A DNA stretch of 63,500 bases, taken from assembly GCA_030141605.1 (NCBI GenBank), contig JAQGDQ010000101.1, positions 64,001-127,500 of the forward strand, written 5' to 3'. Every line of letters begins with the position of its first letter. Position 1 is the first letter of the stretch. The translations under genes were made by a program, and so were the position numbers. Of this stretch, positions 1-26,132 are shown piece after piece. The notes beneath the pieces were generated by a model. It worked only from the letters and a program-made list of their open reading frames with translations. It ran no database searches and was not told where the DNA came from. Source of the stretch: Tubiluchus corallicola (Eukaryota; Priapulida; Priapulimorpha; Priapulimorphida; Tubiluchidae).

Positions 1-712
1 AAGTTCAACCAAGTTTTGCGATGGCAATTCATTTCTCTAATAGCATGATTAAGCTACGCGGGAAGCATTGCTCTTACTCACTTAGTTTATTTAGTGATCA
101 AATCTTGCTATTCGAATCTTGTCAAAATGACGTCAGGAAAAACATGTCGATGCACTGCAAATGTATGTTGTTACTCAAATGTAGATATCTGTATTCTGTA
201 ATGGTTATCACTAATCTTATACACCCCACATAATAGTCCAAGATCAGATACCTCTTGTTGTGTAAGCCTATTATCGCATCGTGTGTTGCTGCCTGTGCAC
301 TATAAGACACACTCAGTCGTAGTAAACTGGCACAGCGACGATCTTGTCTGTTTCAATTCAATAAAATGTCAAATCTTTCTAAGCTTACTCGTACATGCAG
401 TAATGGTGATATGATTAATGTTTACATAATGTATGTGGTCTAATGTGTTTCTGTGTTTATTTGAGGACACTGTACACACTGAAGTGATGTCAACTGTGTC
501 AGTTAATCTTTGAAAACAATGGTGTGTTCACATTAGAATCATTACATATCATTGTCGATGTTGCAAGCATATTTGCAGTTATTTACACAATGTTACAAGC
601 ATATTTGCAGATCATTATTTGCAGTGACACACTAAACAGGTCGTGCATGAACGAAATTCAAGCCTACTCGGTTAAATATTAATGTAATTGGCGCCATGTT
701 TTTAATTTTTAG
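1..712. other. Upstream intron of the kainate receptor gene, no exon seen
   Basis: The first recognisable receptor exon begins at 713 after a T-rich tract and AG, and its first codon is already inside the mature protein, so the amino-terminal domain exons must lie left of the window. I see no reading frame with splice signals and family similarity here. The short open frames are AT-rich and unremarkable. Confidence 0.5.
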
Positions 713-3700
713 AAAGTTGGCACGTGGACAATCGATAGAATGGGCAAACATAATCTCACGATTACGAAAACCTACGAGGAAAGGACCGTAGATACGGCAG
801 CGTTTCTCAACGGAACAAAATTAAGAGTCACATCTATTTTAGTAAGTGAATCGAATGTGCTAAAATCTAATGCACCTTATTATCACTAATAACACAATAA
901 GCTATTTATCATAACATAGCAATTAATTTAACTAGTAAGCCTGTAAGCGCTGGGGCGGGTCTACGAAATATCAGCAGCGCTACTTGCGCCACAGTCCAAC
1001 ATTAATTAGAAACCGTTCAGGAAATAGGTCTCTTAAAGGAACAAAGGCAATTGCCAAATACATTAAGTGACAGGATCACGAGGGATTAAAACACGCAAAG
1101 TCCCATTACTTTCCTAAAAATGAAATTACGTGTCCGTCAAAGTCTTGTAGTTCAAGCAGTCAACTATGTCTACCAAGTATAACTAACAATATTCTTGTCT
1201 ACCATGTATAACTAACAATATCAAAGTATTATTGACCAACTTTTTGAAAAGATCTTTTTTAATTATGTTTAAAGTACATTTGGTAATCATGTAGCGTATC
1301 GACAACGTTGACTTGCTGACTAAAAAACAACCTCTGTGGATATAACTATGATGTATATGTTTCAAAATCCACAATATTAATAATTACTGTTACCGATCTC
1401 ACACTAAAAATCATATATGTGTCCCAGGATTTCATGCAGTCAATTTAGCTGCTACCCAACATAAAACCGATAATTATTACATGCTACATAAAAAGGCACG
1501 ACAAATTTACAGTTTTATTACTCCACATTACCACATATTATTAAAGGCGCGCTAATTACATTAGTTCAATAGTAATTTCATAAGGCGGCGCTATCAACGC
1601 TACGCGGTACTAATGATAGTGTGTTATGCATACTTTAGACACTTTCTGACGCCCATAAACAAGAAGTAAAATCTGGAGCGCTTTTAATTAAGATGAAGAC
1701 GTTTAGAAAAACATAACTAAAAGAAAACATAAATAGCCTTTGTTTGCCATAATTTACTTCTACTAGTGTTACAATGATAGTTTTCGTACTGTTGGTTGTA
1801 GATGGCGTTATTATGCAAGTATATATAATCAGTCGGTCGTATAGCTACGTTCTGTCTAATTGCTTGGTATACTGCCTCTTGTATGCAGTTTATAATTCAT
1901 ATGTGCATTGTACTTTTACTTTGCATACGTAAGATTTTAATTGACGAACAAAGATTACAAACCGATCCTGAGCAAAATTGTGTACCTTTCTTACCCTTCC
2001 AATCCTACTTCTGTATTATTCCTACGCGTACTGTACTGTTATTTTACATGTAGGAGCCACCATATTTAATGCTAAAAACCGGAACCTTGAATAAAGACGC
2101 TGTTGGGAACAAGCGGTTCGAAGGTTACTGCGTGGAACTGATGGACGCCATCATTACCTTCCTCAAAGAGTCAGATCTTACAAGGAAGTATGTCTCGCAT
2201 TTGGATTATGAGATACATCTGGTGGAAGATGGCAACTACGGGGCACCAGGAAAAGATGGAAGGTGGAATGGAATGATTGGGGAGCTAATTAATGGGGTAT
2301 GAATCTGATTAAAATCTGACGACAAGAGTTGCCAAGTTGTATAACTAGTATGGCATTGCCAGGCATGGCAAAAAACTAAAATATTTGTTCTGCATGTTTC
2401 CCTGATGCACACAGCTGGTGCAGCGATGAGCTTTTAACCCAATTTTCAGACAAACTGCAGTCTTCTTAATCAAAGTAACTTTTATGAATATGAACAGAGT
2501 CCAATGGCTTAAGAAGTTTCTTCTTATACAGACTAGCCACAAGGCTAATGGCCATTCAAGGTAAGGGCTACAGCTAATCGTGGAAATGTGAATACTGATT
2601 AAGAAGAACAATGTAAGTGATTTGCTTGTTATAGCAGGTATTTTTGACCGCCTATCCAGCATTCTTCTTGAAGCAAGAGAGTTTGTCGTTAGCGGGAAAG
2701 TTTTGTGGGGTAGATTCACAAATAGCTGTTCGGCAGGTAGAAACTCGAGCAACAAAATGAATTCTCCAAGTGAGCTGTCCTAATTTAACGAAGAAGGATC
2801 CGGAGAACGTCTCTTGATAGAAGCCATAAAGTAATGGCAAAAACGGTTTAATTCATCAATAGAATTTTGATGAGCAATGGATTGCGAAGATGACCCAAAA
2901 CAGACATAACCCAATTAGAAATTTAGTATGATTTTGGAACTACTTCAAGTGCTACAGACACAAAATTATAAGCATTATAGCAGACTGCCTTGCAGGTCAA
3001 CACTCACAAATGTCAGTCATTAATGCAAAATAACATTTTACTCAATAAAATGTGAGCTGAAGTGTAAAATTGACACTTTTTTGCAGAAAGCTGATATGGC
3101 CGTTGCGCCTCTGACTATCACTCACAGCCGAGAAGAGGTTATGGACTTCACCAAACCATTTATGACGCTCGGCATTAGCATTCTCTTCAAAAGACCAGAG
3201 AAAAAGCAGCCGAAATTGTTTGGGTTCCTAGAACCACTACACTGGAAGGTATGGATGTACATGAGCGTGGCATATCTGACAGTATCAGTCTTGCTATTTG
3301 TCCTTGCTCGATTCTCCCCGTATGAATGGTACAATCCGCATCCTTGTAACCAAGACTCCGATCTAGTCGAAAATCAATTCAGCTTGCCAAACAGTCTGTG
3401 GTTCACTATTGGATCGCTGATGCAACAGGGTTGTGAAGTTATGCCAAGAGCGACATCTACCAGACTCGCCAGTGGCATCTGGTGGTTCTTCACGCTGGTT
3501 ATGATATCATCGTACACAGCAAATTTGGCAGCTTTCCTCACTGTAGCCAGAATGGTGACGCCAATCGAAAATGCCGATGATCTTTCGAAGCAGACAGAAA
3601 TCAAATATGGCTGTCAAGATAGTGGATCAACAAAACTCTTTTTCAAGGTAAATGTTTTAACAAAATAAATGTCACGGGTAAGACCAAATGTTGGTGATGC

Positions 3701-6222
3701 TTGTGGTTGCTGGTGTTTTTTATTTTATTTTTATGTTCTTGTTTTGCCCAGATTATGGAAAACCAGAAAAAAACAGTCTTACATTCATGCCAAAATTGTG
3801 AAAAGTCATTAATCAGAAGAGTTAAACTGCTTTCACTTTATGAGGACAAGAATTTATAATAGATGGCTTTAACCTATTCCTGTCCACAACAACAACGGCG
3901 ATGACAATGACGATGATATATGATAAGGACATGGGTCACATTCTTGGAGCAGGTCTAATTATACTAAAATTATAGTTGTTATAGTTGTCATAATAAGACT
4001 TCTTACTCAACAGGAATCAAAAATACCAACGTATGAAAGAATGTGGTCATTCATGGCAGCCAATCCAGATGTGTTTGTGCCTAACAGTTCAACGGGTATA
4101 AACAGAGTGAAACAGGGAAAATATGCTTATTTAATGGAGTCAACCATGGTGGAGTATGCTGTTGAGCGCAACTGTGATTTACAACAAGTTGGTGGCCTTC
4201 TAGATTCTAAAGGATATGGAATAGGAACTCCAAGAGGTAGATGTTTTCTGTTATTATTTATTCAGTATTTATGACTACATGGCACTAATACACAAAATCC
4301 ATTACAATACAATACAATACTTCCACTACAAGCAAGGCAGGATGGTGGCTCAGTGTTGCAGTGAGTGGCAGAACTGTGGCTCAGTGATGTGGTCAGCAGC
4401 AGGACTGTGGCTCAGTGTAGCAAAACTGTGGCTCAGTGTTGTGGTGAGTGGCAGAACTGTGGCTCAGTATTGTGGTGAGTGGCAGAACTGTGGCTCAGTA
4501 TTGTGGTGAGTGGCAGAACTGTGGCTCAGTATTGTGGTGAGCGGCAGAACTGTGGCTCAGTGATGTAGTGACTGACAGAACTGTGGCTCAGTGTTGTGGT
4601 GACTGCCAGAACTGTGGCTCAGTGTTGTGGTGACTGCCAGAACTGTGGCTCAGTGCAAACGCATTTCTGATAATTAAATAATAAATTAAAAACTTAATTA
4701 ATGATAGGTAAGCCCAACTATTGATGACATCACAAACTAACATAATTTTCAGCTGCAAAAATATTCCACGAGCGTGTTGCACATGTTTGCGAAAGCGATA
4801 ATCAAAATACAGTGCTACTGTAAGTTATTCAGTGTGCTGTACTAAAAACAGGCAAGTCTTAAGATAAAAATTCAAATTTCAAATTTACCACTGTGCTCAC
4901 GCACGAGCTATCGAACGTGTGTAGTTCGTCACAAACTGACATATCTGAAATGAGAGGTAGAGCACCTGTTTTTTGTACAATGTTTCCGAAATGCAGGCCA
5001 TAGTGCCCATCTAACTAGCGAATGGTGCAATGCATGTATCAACTAAGAACTAGTGGCGCAAATGCAAAATTGTGTTTGTTTGGTAATAATTCTTTCACGT
5101 AAGTCATTTTTGATATTTCCTTTCAATATTTTAAAGAGTAGATTGTTTTGACCTACAGTTTAAGATTGGGTCTGGTTTTGTTTTCAACTTCCTCATAGGA
5201 TCACTGCTGAGAGACCTCTTATCCAGTGCCATCCTCAACCTAACTGAAGAATCACAGTTGCATCTGATCAAGGACAAATGGTGGAAACAGCAAAAATGCA
5301 AAGCTGTAGTTGACGTGAACAAAAAGAGTGAGGCAAGTAACTTGGACACGGATACGCTAGGTGGAGTGTTTGTAGCATTAATGGCAGGGATTGGTTTGGG
5401 CGTTCTCTTTTGCTTGTTGGAATTCTTGTGGAAGAGACATCAACAGTCTTATTTGGAGCAGGTATGACGATAATTAGAGCCTGATAATTTCATCCTAGAA
5501 ACATAGAAATAATAAAGGATGTTTAGCTCATAAATGGTACATTATAAACTCAGGACATATATACATTGATCAATGATCTAATACACATATGGCCTATAAT
5601 GCCGACCTATGGGTGATCTGTTTGAATATAGGCTTGACCACTTGTCTAATCAATTTTAAAATTACAGCAAGTAAAATACATCGAAAGAAAACTAGGTCAG
5701 TTACTCCCATATTAATTTGGAATACATTGGATTAGATTGAATCGATCCAGTCCAGTCCATACCAAATTTGTTAGAATAGAATTGACTGAAGTTAGTTCAA
5801 AGTTCAAAAATAAGTATTTGTTTCCTTTCAGAAACATACAAGTAAACAACAAAAAGCTCCCCTAGTTCACCAGGCATACTATGGAGTAAAAAAAGAAAAC
5901 ATTATACATGTAGTAACATTACAGTGTACAATATAGACATTAACAGAAGTGTATTTTTGCACTATATTAATTACATTTTTTATATTTGTTTACATTCTAG
6001 AAATCATTGTGCACAGCAATGTGGGAGCAATTCATGTTTGCCATAAACATCCTAGCCAAAGAAGATGAGCCGCCGCCGGCTGCTCCCCTGCGGAAACAGC
6101 AACTAGAATACAAGTATCTGCAAAGGAATGGTTTATCTGCAAATCCGCTACTGAACAGTGGCTCACCATATTCAGGACATTCTGTCAATGTGCCTTCAGG
6201 ATTTGACTCAATGTCTACATGA
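713..6222 (+). CDS. GRIK: Kainate-type ionotropic glutamate receptor subunit, 3' six exons (partial)
   Basis: Glutamate-gated cation channel subunit of the plasma membrane. Exons: 713-841, 2054-2296, 3087-3647, 4014-4236, 5199-5461, 6001-6222; all junctions have AG/GT and phases agree, giving 546 residues to a TGA stop at 6220-6222. Exons 1-2 carry the S1 ligand-binding half ([19 protein letters not shown]). Exon 3 has the PLT...R glutamate-binding motif, M1, the pore loop (SLMQQG) and M3 ([12 protein letters not shown]). Exon 4 has LMEST with the binding Glu and [10 protein letters not shown]. Exon 5 has M4, and exon 6 a short cytoplasmic tail. [22 protein letters not shown] and RNCDL favour kainate over AMPA receptors. 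The Q/R site is genomically Gln (CAA, 3423-3425). The usual VERM after M3 is VARM. The amino-terminal domain lies outside the window. Exact subunit orthology is not claimed. Confidence 0.93.
4345..4655. repeat. 31-bp minisatellite, about ten units, in a receptor intron
   Basis: Tandem array with unit core GTGGCTCAGTRTTGTGG followed by TGAGTGGCAGAACT. Most units are 31 bp; at least one is shortened to about 21 bp and several carry point changes, so the array is partly decayed. It lies in the intron between receptor exons 4236 and 5199. The open frame through it is a by-product of the repeat. Confidence 0.9.
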
Positions 6223-6870
6223 CAAATGAATACCCTCAGTATTGTAAAGCGGCAAGCCTTGAAACTAAGAAAACCGGATGTGTTTAGAAGTTCCAAACTT
6301 TCAAATTTGGAACTGAATGCAGCTTATTTTGACTCCAACTGTGAATTTGGTGCTACTGGACGTCTATATATTGATGTACTTGTTTTGCTATACAAACTGA
6401 CCCAGTGAAAGTCTTAGCAAATTAGAATTGTGGAAATTTGATGATGGTACTGATTGTCTTGAAATTTTGTTTCATCAGGTTTTTTATTTTGCTCTCAGAC
6501 ATTCCCGTGAGGTGTGTTATTAAGGTAAAATACAGGAAAATAATGCTATGGTAAAATACAGGAAAATAATGCTTTTCAGAGAATTTTGCATTTTGCATTT
6601 ACACAACTATAACCTGTACTCACTGTAGATTTATTTACTGAACAATTTCCTTGCAAAAAAATCTGTAAACAGTGCAGAAAAGGGAAAATGAAACATTTGT
6701 CGTGTATTCAAGTTGGTCATTTTTTTGCAAATATTAAGTAACATTGTTGATAACTCTGCATATGTAGGAAGAAACAGTATGAAGTGTTTGTATTTATAAG
6801 AGAGATTTTGCCCCTTTAAAAATTCTTATGTAAAACAAAAAACTCATCGTAATCCATTACTGTGAAGGCA

Positions 6871-6876
6871 AATAAA
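6871..6876 (+). terminator. Candidate polyadenylation signal of the kainate receptor
   Basis: AATAAA about 650 bp after the receptor stop codon and the first canonical hexamer I see on this strand. It implies a 3' UTR of roughly 0.65-0.7 kb. Only transcript ends would confirm it. Confidence 0.45.
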
Positions 6877-7258
6877 ACATTCAAAAGAAAAAGACTATAC
6901 GCCTGTGACTCTGACATAGCAATTGAAGAAATATTGCAATTGATAATATAAACAGTGCCATTGTTTACACTGTACATTTTATTCATAATAATTTACATAT
7001 TAATAACTTATGTATTTGTTACACTCTTGCTGTACATAATATCTGTAAAAATGGTGTGTTAAAGTGTGCACAATTTAACCAGTATCATAATTATGAAATG
7101 ATGGAAAGTTTACAGACATGCATGTTAGTATTTGAAATGTTTTAAACATGAGTTGATGTTAATAATAGTAATTAAAACCTGATAAGTTAACATCAGGGCT
7201 GACTTTTTAAACAGTGATTTCTCTAACAAGAAAACACATGCCCAAAGCAAGTTACTAA

Positions 7259-7337
7259 TACAGTAAACTATGTATAACTGTTCGAGATCTGTTCAAGATA
7301 TGCAAGAATTCGAGTTATACCAGTTCAAGTTATACGT
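7259..7337. repeat. Short palindromic (MITE-like) element between convergent genes
   Basis: The ends AGTAAACTATGTATAACT and, inverted, AGTAAACTACGTATAACT match at 17 of 18 positions and bracket about 40 bp. The CAGTAAAC-type end resembles small pogo/Tigger-like elements, but no clear target duplication is visible. Otherwise 6223-7689 holds only the receptor 3' UTR, a short direct repeat (GGTAAAATACAGGAAAATAA twice near 6524-6570) and AT-rich sequence. Confidence 0.45.
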
Positions 7338-7689
7338 AGTTTACTATACATTACAGTTAATAAGCTATGAACCCGCTTTTAATGAAGAACTCATCAAGGT
7401 AGAAAAGGCCTTGGCAACTACTGTTTGTTATAATTAGCTCACGAATTTGCAATTTTTGCTGGAAATAATTCTAGTGCAACAACAAAAATGTATTTCAAAA
7501 AGGCATTTTTCTGAAACACCCGATAGGAACAAGTACGGCACACTAGATAAATGGCTACTTCTTGTTAACAATGTTTAAAAAATTTGACCAAATAATAAAA
7601 AAGGAAAAGAAGACTGTCACTGTTGAATAATTTACCTTACCATATTGACAACTTACTATTTACAGGTAAATCTATACTCACAAAATTAG

Positions 7690-7695
7690 TTTATT
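7690..7695 (-). terminator. Polyadenylation signal of BECN1
   Basis: TTTATT on the plus strand is AATAAA on the BECN1 strand, about 50 bp after the BECN1 stop codon (7745-7747). The short spacing makes it a good candidate. BECN1 and the kainate receptor therefore end tail-to-tail, with roughly 0.8 kb between their predicted poly(A) signals. Confidence 0.6.
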
Positions 7696-7744
7696 TCAAA
7701 GAATCAGGAATTTTTTAAAACAATACAAGCCAAGGAAGTGTACA

Positions 7745-22235
<14,491 letters not shown>

Positions 22236-22372
22236 TTGAGTTTTCAAATTCAGTCTCTGAAATATCCTGCTCAGTGAGTCTGATCTACATCAAACAAGTC
22301 AACAACCAGCATAGAGAATAATCCTCAGACTGATTTGCTCTGAAAAAACAATAAAGATTATCGATTTTATTA

Positions 22373-22769
22373 ATTAATTAGATTATGACTGCAACTACCA
22401 GTATTTTTATAAACCATTAATATTCATTTTAACAATTATTACGCAAATCGGGTAATGGAGAGTTTGGAGAAAAAAAGGAGAAGCTGAAAAACTGTGAATT
22501 AGTCGGGATTTGAACCAGAGACCTGGGATTAGTACTTCAATGCAGCTGAGCTACCAGTCAACATGAAAGAGCAGGCCTTAGATTTCCTCCTTATAGCACA
22601 CAATCAAACAGCCTCACCTGTACCCATGACAACAGGAGGACACTTATGGTATCAACAGTTTTCTCAAATTAGCTAGCAACTAATGATATCATTGATTAAT
22701 TAGATTACAACTGTATTCGTCTGAATGTTTACAAACCATTGCAGGTTATTTTAACGATTATTACCCGTT
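22373..22769. repeat. About 75-bp direct repeats flanking a tRNA-like sequence upstream of BECN1
   Basis: 22373-22447 and 22695-22769 are diverged direct copies sharing TTAATTAGATTA, ACAAACCATT/ATAAACCATT and ATTTTAACRATTATTAC. Between them lies a minus-strand tRNA-like sequence at 22502-22568, with A-box TGGTAGCTCAGCTGC and B-box GGTTCAAATCCC. This could be a SINE inserted between duplicated flanks, or one composite repeat. Confidence 0.5.
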
Positions 22770-23387
22770 TTGCCAATTACCGATTTTACTCTGTAATTAT
22801 TGAGTACTTTTAGCCTTAAAATTTGTATTACAGTAACATATTTACATCTGGTAGCTAGAAACATACTAGTAATATAGTGATAAAACTGTGTACACATACA
22901 ATCATAAAACATATTTGTCAAACAGTCATAGTCACAAGAGATTACAGTACAGTAACATCCAAATACCAAGAAATAATAGTCATACAGTGGCTTACAGTCA
23001 TTTCGTCACCAAGAATACATAATTAATCACAAGAAAAATTACAACAGCAAAGTAGATAAACGATCAATTACAATACAAGAACATTTGTCCAGATTACAGA
23101 CAAATCCACATTACCAAAGGTTAGAAAAACAGGTAAATGTACAGGCAAAAAAATTTGCTAAAGCATTATTTAAGTAACTACCAACAACCAAAATTGTATT
23201 TCTGTTTTAAGCCATGAAATACAGAAGATAAACAAACTATAATGTTCTTTAATTTTAGCTTCTCTACATTTGCATTTAAGTACTGATATTTCAGCAAATG
23301 TCAACTGATTATTTTGAATCTACAGCATCACTTATACAATGAAACAAAATAAGATAGTGTTCTTCTGCAACTTGTGATGGTTATAAC

Positions 23388-23662
23388 CATAAGAAAGGTC
23401 AAAACACCCATTAAGTCTCAAAAAAAAATATTTTTCTCAGAACTTTTCATCTCTCGAAAAATTACATCAGTTGAAATCAGTTTGATGTAGGCCTATATGC
23501 TGAAGGATATAAGCTATATCAAGATGTAGTCTATATCGAACTCTGTACTCTTAGGCTATATCAAGTTGATTTCAGCTGATGAAGTCCATGAGGGACGAAA
23601 GTGTATGAGAAAAATAAAGAAATTTTTGAGACTTAATCAGCAGTTTGACTTCTTCCACAGTT
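23388..23662. mobile_element. Foldback MITE copy 2, between BECN1 and the kinase gene
   Basis: The arms are inverted copies: AAGTCTCAAAAA on the left and TTTTTGAGACTTAATC on the right, with GGTCAAAAC/AGTTTGACTTCTT at the tips. Centre arms ATCAGTTGAAATCAG and CTGATTTCAGCTGAT-like sequence pair as well, so nearly the whole element can fold into one hairpin. Same family as 14850-15028. Confidence 0.65.
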
Positions 23663-24677
23663 ACATTGAAGCAACTTGACCTTGGTATTAATATGCACAT
23701 AGGTTTCATAGTAAGCAGATTTTTGTAGTGATATAAAATCTCAGAATGTAATTTTTTTAAATTTTATTTGAAACCTTAGTCCTATGGATGCTGGATAACA
23801 TATAGTTTATTGTAATTTGCATTTACCTTTTGATAACACAGAAAACCTTGCAAGTGACTATGTTTGGGTTATTGAGATTTATTTGTCATAGTTTCATGTC
23901 AGAATAAACAGAGATTCTCAGTCAAGATAACAAGAAAAAAATACGATTCACACATTTGTGTATTCTTACACGCCAAACGTCTAGATATAAGAAATAACAC
24001 ATAAAAACATATAATTATGGTACATTTTTATTCTCAAGTAATTAAAAACAAAAGAAAGATATATACCACACTAATATAACACATCCTCTAACAACAGGTA
24101 TGAGTTACTAACTTGATTGTGTTTTGTGAAAGTTACCCAACACTAGCTAATCTGAAAATAGATAAATTGAAACAAAATTTTCAAGTTAAACAAGACATTT
24201 AAATGATACTTCTGCAGCATTGACAATCTGGCATATTAGAACTTTGGAAAAAAATAATTAAAATTTGGTGATCATTAAAATCTTTATTCGTCAGTATCAA
24301 AGCTCTAACTATGCCTGCAAATGGTACACAATTTACTTATGACTACATGGGAATGAGTTTAGCACCTTAAAGTAAAATTTTATCCAATACAAAGAGTTCA
24401 TATAATTTTCTTGCTAACAAATAATAATCTTTGCAATAAATTTAATTAATCAAATACTCAGGATCAGTACACATTAGTTGCAAATTGCTGTGCCTAATAA
24501 TTCATCAACTATAATTATAAAAATAATTCTGTTTGGGACATAGTCCAGGGATGACATTTTATGTCAATATTTATTTCCAAGGTTGTCCGAATTATTATTA
24601 CCCACATGTTACTTTGATAAACTCGCGTACTTGGTCAAACAACCAGTGGTACAATTTTTGAAATCTTTGTTATGACT

Positions 24678-24750
24678 AAATCGGGAGTTGAACCCTCAAA
24701 CTGCCAGGTAAGAAGCGAGCACACAAGCATTGTACAATTAATTAGAGCAA
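24678..24750 (-). repeat. tRNA-like SINE relic downstream of the kinase gene
   Basis: On the minus strand GGGTTCAACTCCC is a clear B-box, preceded by an anticodon-arm-like region; the A-box is degraded. It lies in the probable 3' flank or 3' UTR of the IRAK4-like gene. A TTTATT (AATAAA on the gene strand) at 24570-24575 is a possible poly(A) signal. Confidence 0.35.
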
Positions 24751-24941
24751 TATGACAGTTATTTTAAGTTTATAAGAAACTTAACATTTTAAGAAAATAG
24801 ATGCTGCACTAAACTTACAAATACTTTTAAGTTTGAACCAAAAGCTACCAATTTCAAAGCAGTTTAAGATACCAATTAATAAAATGCCAATAACGGTAAG
24901 GTTTACTCAAATCTGCATTTAAACTTCGCAAGCCGGTATAG

Positions 24942-26132
24942 TTACCCAGATGGGCTAATACTTGTTAATCTTTCTATCACATTCGCTATTGTTGGCCTCC
25001 GATTTTTTTTCAACAAACAGTCTCGAGCGAGCAGATATAAATTATTAAAGCATACCCATTTCCACTCATCTGTTTTTCTCTCATCCGTTATATCCATTAC
25101 TGATATTTCCCTTAGCTCCATTTCTTCCGGATCAGTATAATCAGTCAGCAAAGCAATCTCCCTGTTGTGATCTAGTGCTGGTAGACCAGTTAGAGCTTCC
25201 AACATAACCACTCCAAAACTATAGATGTCCCACTTGTTGGACACATCTCCAGAAAAGGCCTCATGTGGCATGTAAACATTAGTTCCAATTATTGTGTTGG
25301 TCTGCAGAGAAGTGCTGTTCTCTGAAAGTGGCCGTATGCATCCAAAATCACCAATCTTTGCACAAAAATTCTCATCCAGCAAAATGTTTGCGCTTTTAAT
25401 ATCTCTATGTATAAGTCTTGACTTATGTAAATAACTGATGCCCATTGCGGAGCCAACTAAAATGGCAACTCGCTGTGCCCAAGTGAATGGTGCAGTGCAA
25501 TCCTTACAAACTAAACGATCAGCTAACGATCCATTGCACATGTATTCATACACTAGGTATCGGGTGTCTCCATGAAACTGTGCATCGAGTAGACGAAGCA
25601 AATTCATGTGATTCAACTTCATGCTGATTTCAACCTCGGTTATGAAAAGCTTGTAATCAATGTCTGGGTGAAGTATTTTAACCACAACAGTTTGCATACT
25701 TTCACAATCCAATCCCAAGTGGACTTTACCAAACCCTCCTTCCCCAAGAACAGTATCTAAGCTGTATTTAATATTAAGTGAGTTGCAGTTAAGTGTTCTA
25801 TAACTACACATTTCTTCTCCCAGCACTTCAACAGTCAAAAAATCAGCAGCTAAGTGCAAATTAGCTTGTCGCAAACAATCTTTAAGACATGAAACTGTAC
25901 TGCCCGCCTCCTTCCACCAACTCTCCAGAAGAGCTTTAGACGGGTTTTCACTGTACTTGAATATTTGTACGTCATCGTGAGTATAGAATGAACTAGTATC
26001 CTCCTGTGGTTTCTTCGGCAACATACAAACAAGATTCTCTAAGAAATTGTTTTGATTCAAAATATTACAGAGTTTGTAAAAATGAGATATGCGCATGTAT
26101 TTCACTGGAATGTCTTTGGGATTTGAATTCAT
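24942..26132 (-). CDS. IRAK4: IRAK4-like death-domain protein kinase, intronless coding region
   Basis: Ser/Thr kinase of Toll/IL-1 receptor signalling, recruited to MyD88 through its death domain. The 396-residue frame begins at ATG 26130-26132 (MNSNPKDIPVKYMR); an AG acceptor at 26170-26171 sits 37 nt upstream. Residues about 10-105 form the death domain with the ESWWKEAGSTVSCLKDCL region. A linker leads to the kinase from about 120. Motifs: glycine loop GEGGFGKV, VKIL lysine near 152, LVYEYM hinge with the Tyr gatekeeper typical of IRAK4, HRDIKSAN near 242-249, GDFG near 261-264, and DIYSFGVVMLEALTGLPALD in helix F. All catalytic residues are present; only the APE motif is changed to PHE. 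Human IRAK4 is about 460 residues and multi-exon, so the uninterrupted coding region is unusual and may mean intron loss or retroposition. Assignment to IRAK4 rather than IRAK1 rests on the gatekeeper and intact active site. Confidence 0.92.
   Translation of the reverse strand: MNSNPKDIPVKYMRISHFYKLCNILNQNNFLENLVCMLPKKPQEDTSSFYTHDDVQIFKYSENPSKALLESWWKEAGSTVSCLKDCLRQANLHLAADFLTVEVLGEEMCSYRTLNCNSLNIKYSLDTVLGEGGFGKVHLGLDCESMQTVVVKILHPDIDYKLFITEVEISMKLNHMNLLRLLDAQFHGDTRYLVYEYMCNGSLADRLVCKDCTAPFTWAQRVAILVGSAMGISYLHKSRLIHRDIKSANILLDENFCAKIGDFGCIRPLSENSTSLQTNTIIGTNVYMPHEAFSGDVSNKWDIYSFGVVMLEALTGLPALDHNREIALLTDYTDPEEMELREISVMDITDERKTDEWKWVCFNNLYLLARDCLLKKNRRPTIANVIERLTSISPSG

Noticed and set aside
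4279-4509. 76-codon frame in the receptor intron
   Set aside because: It is the translated minisatellite.
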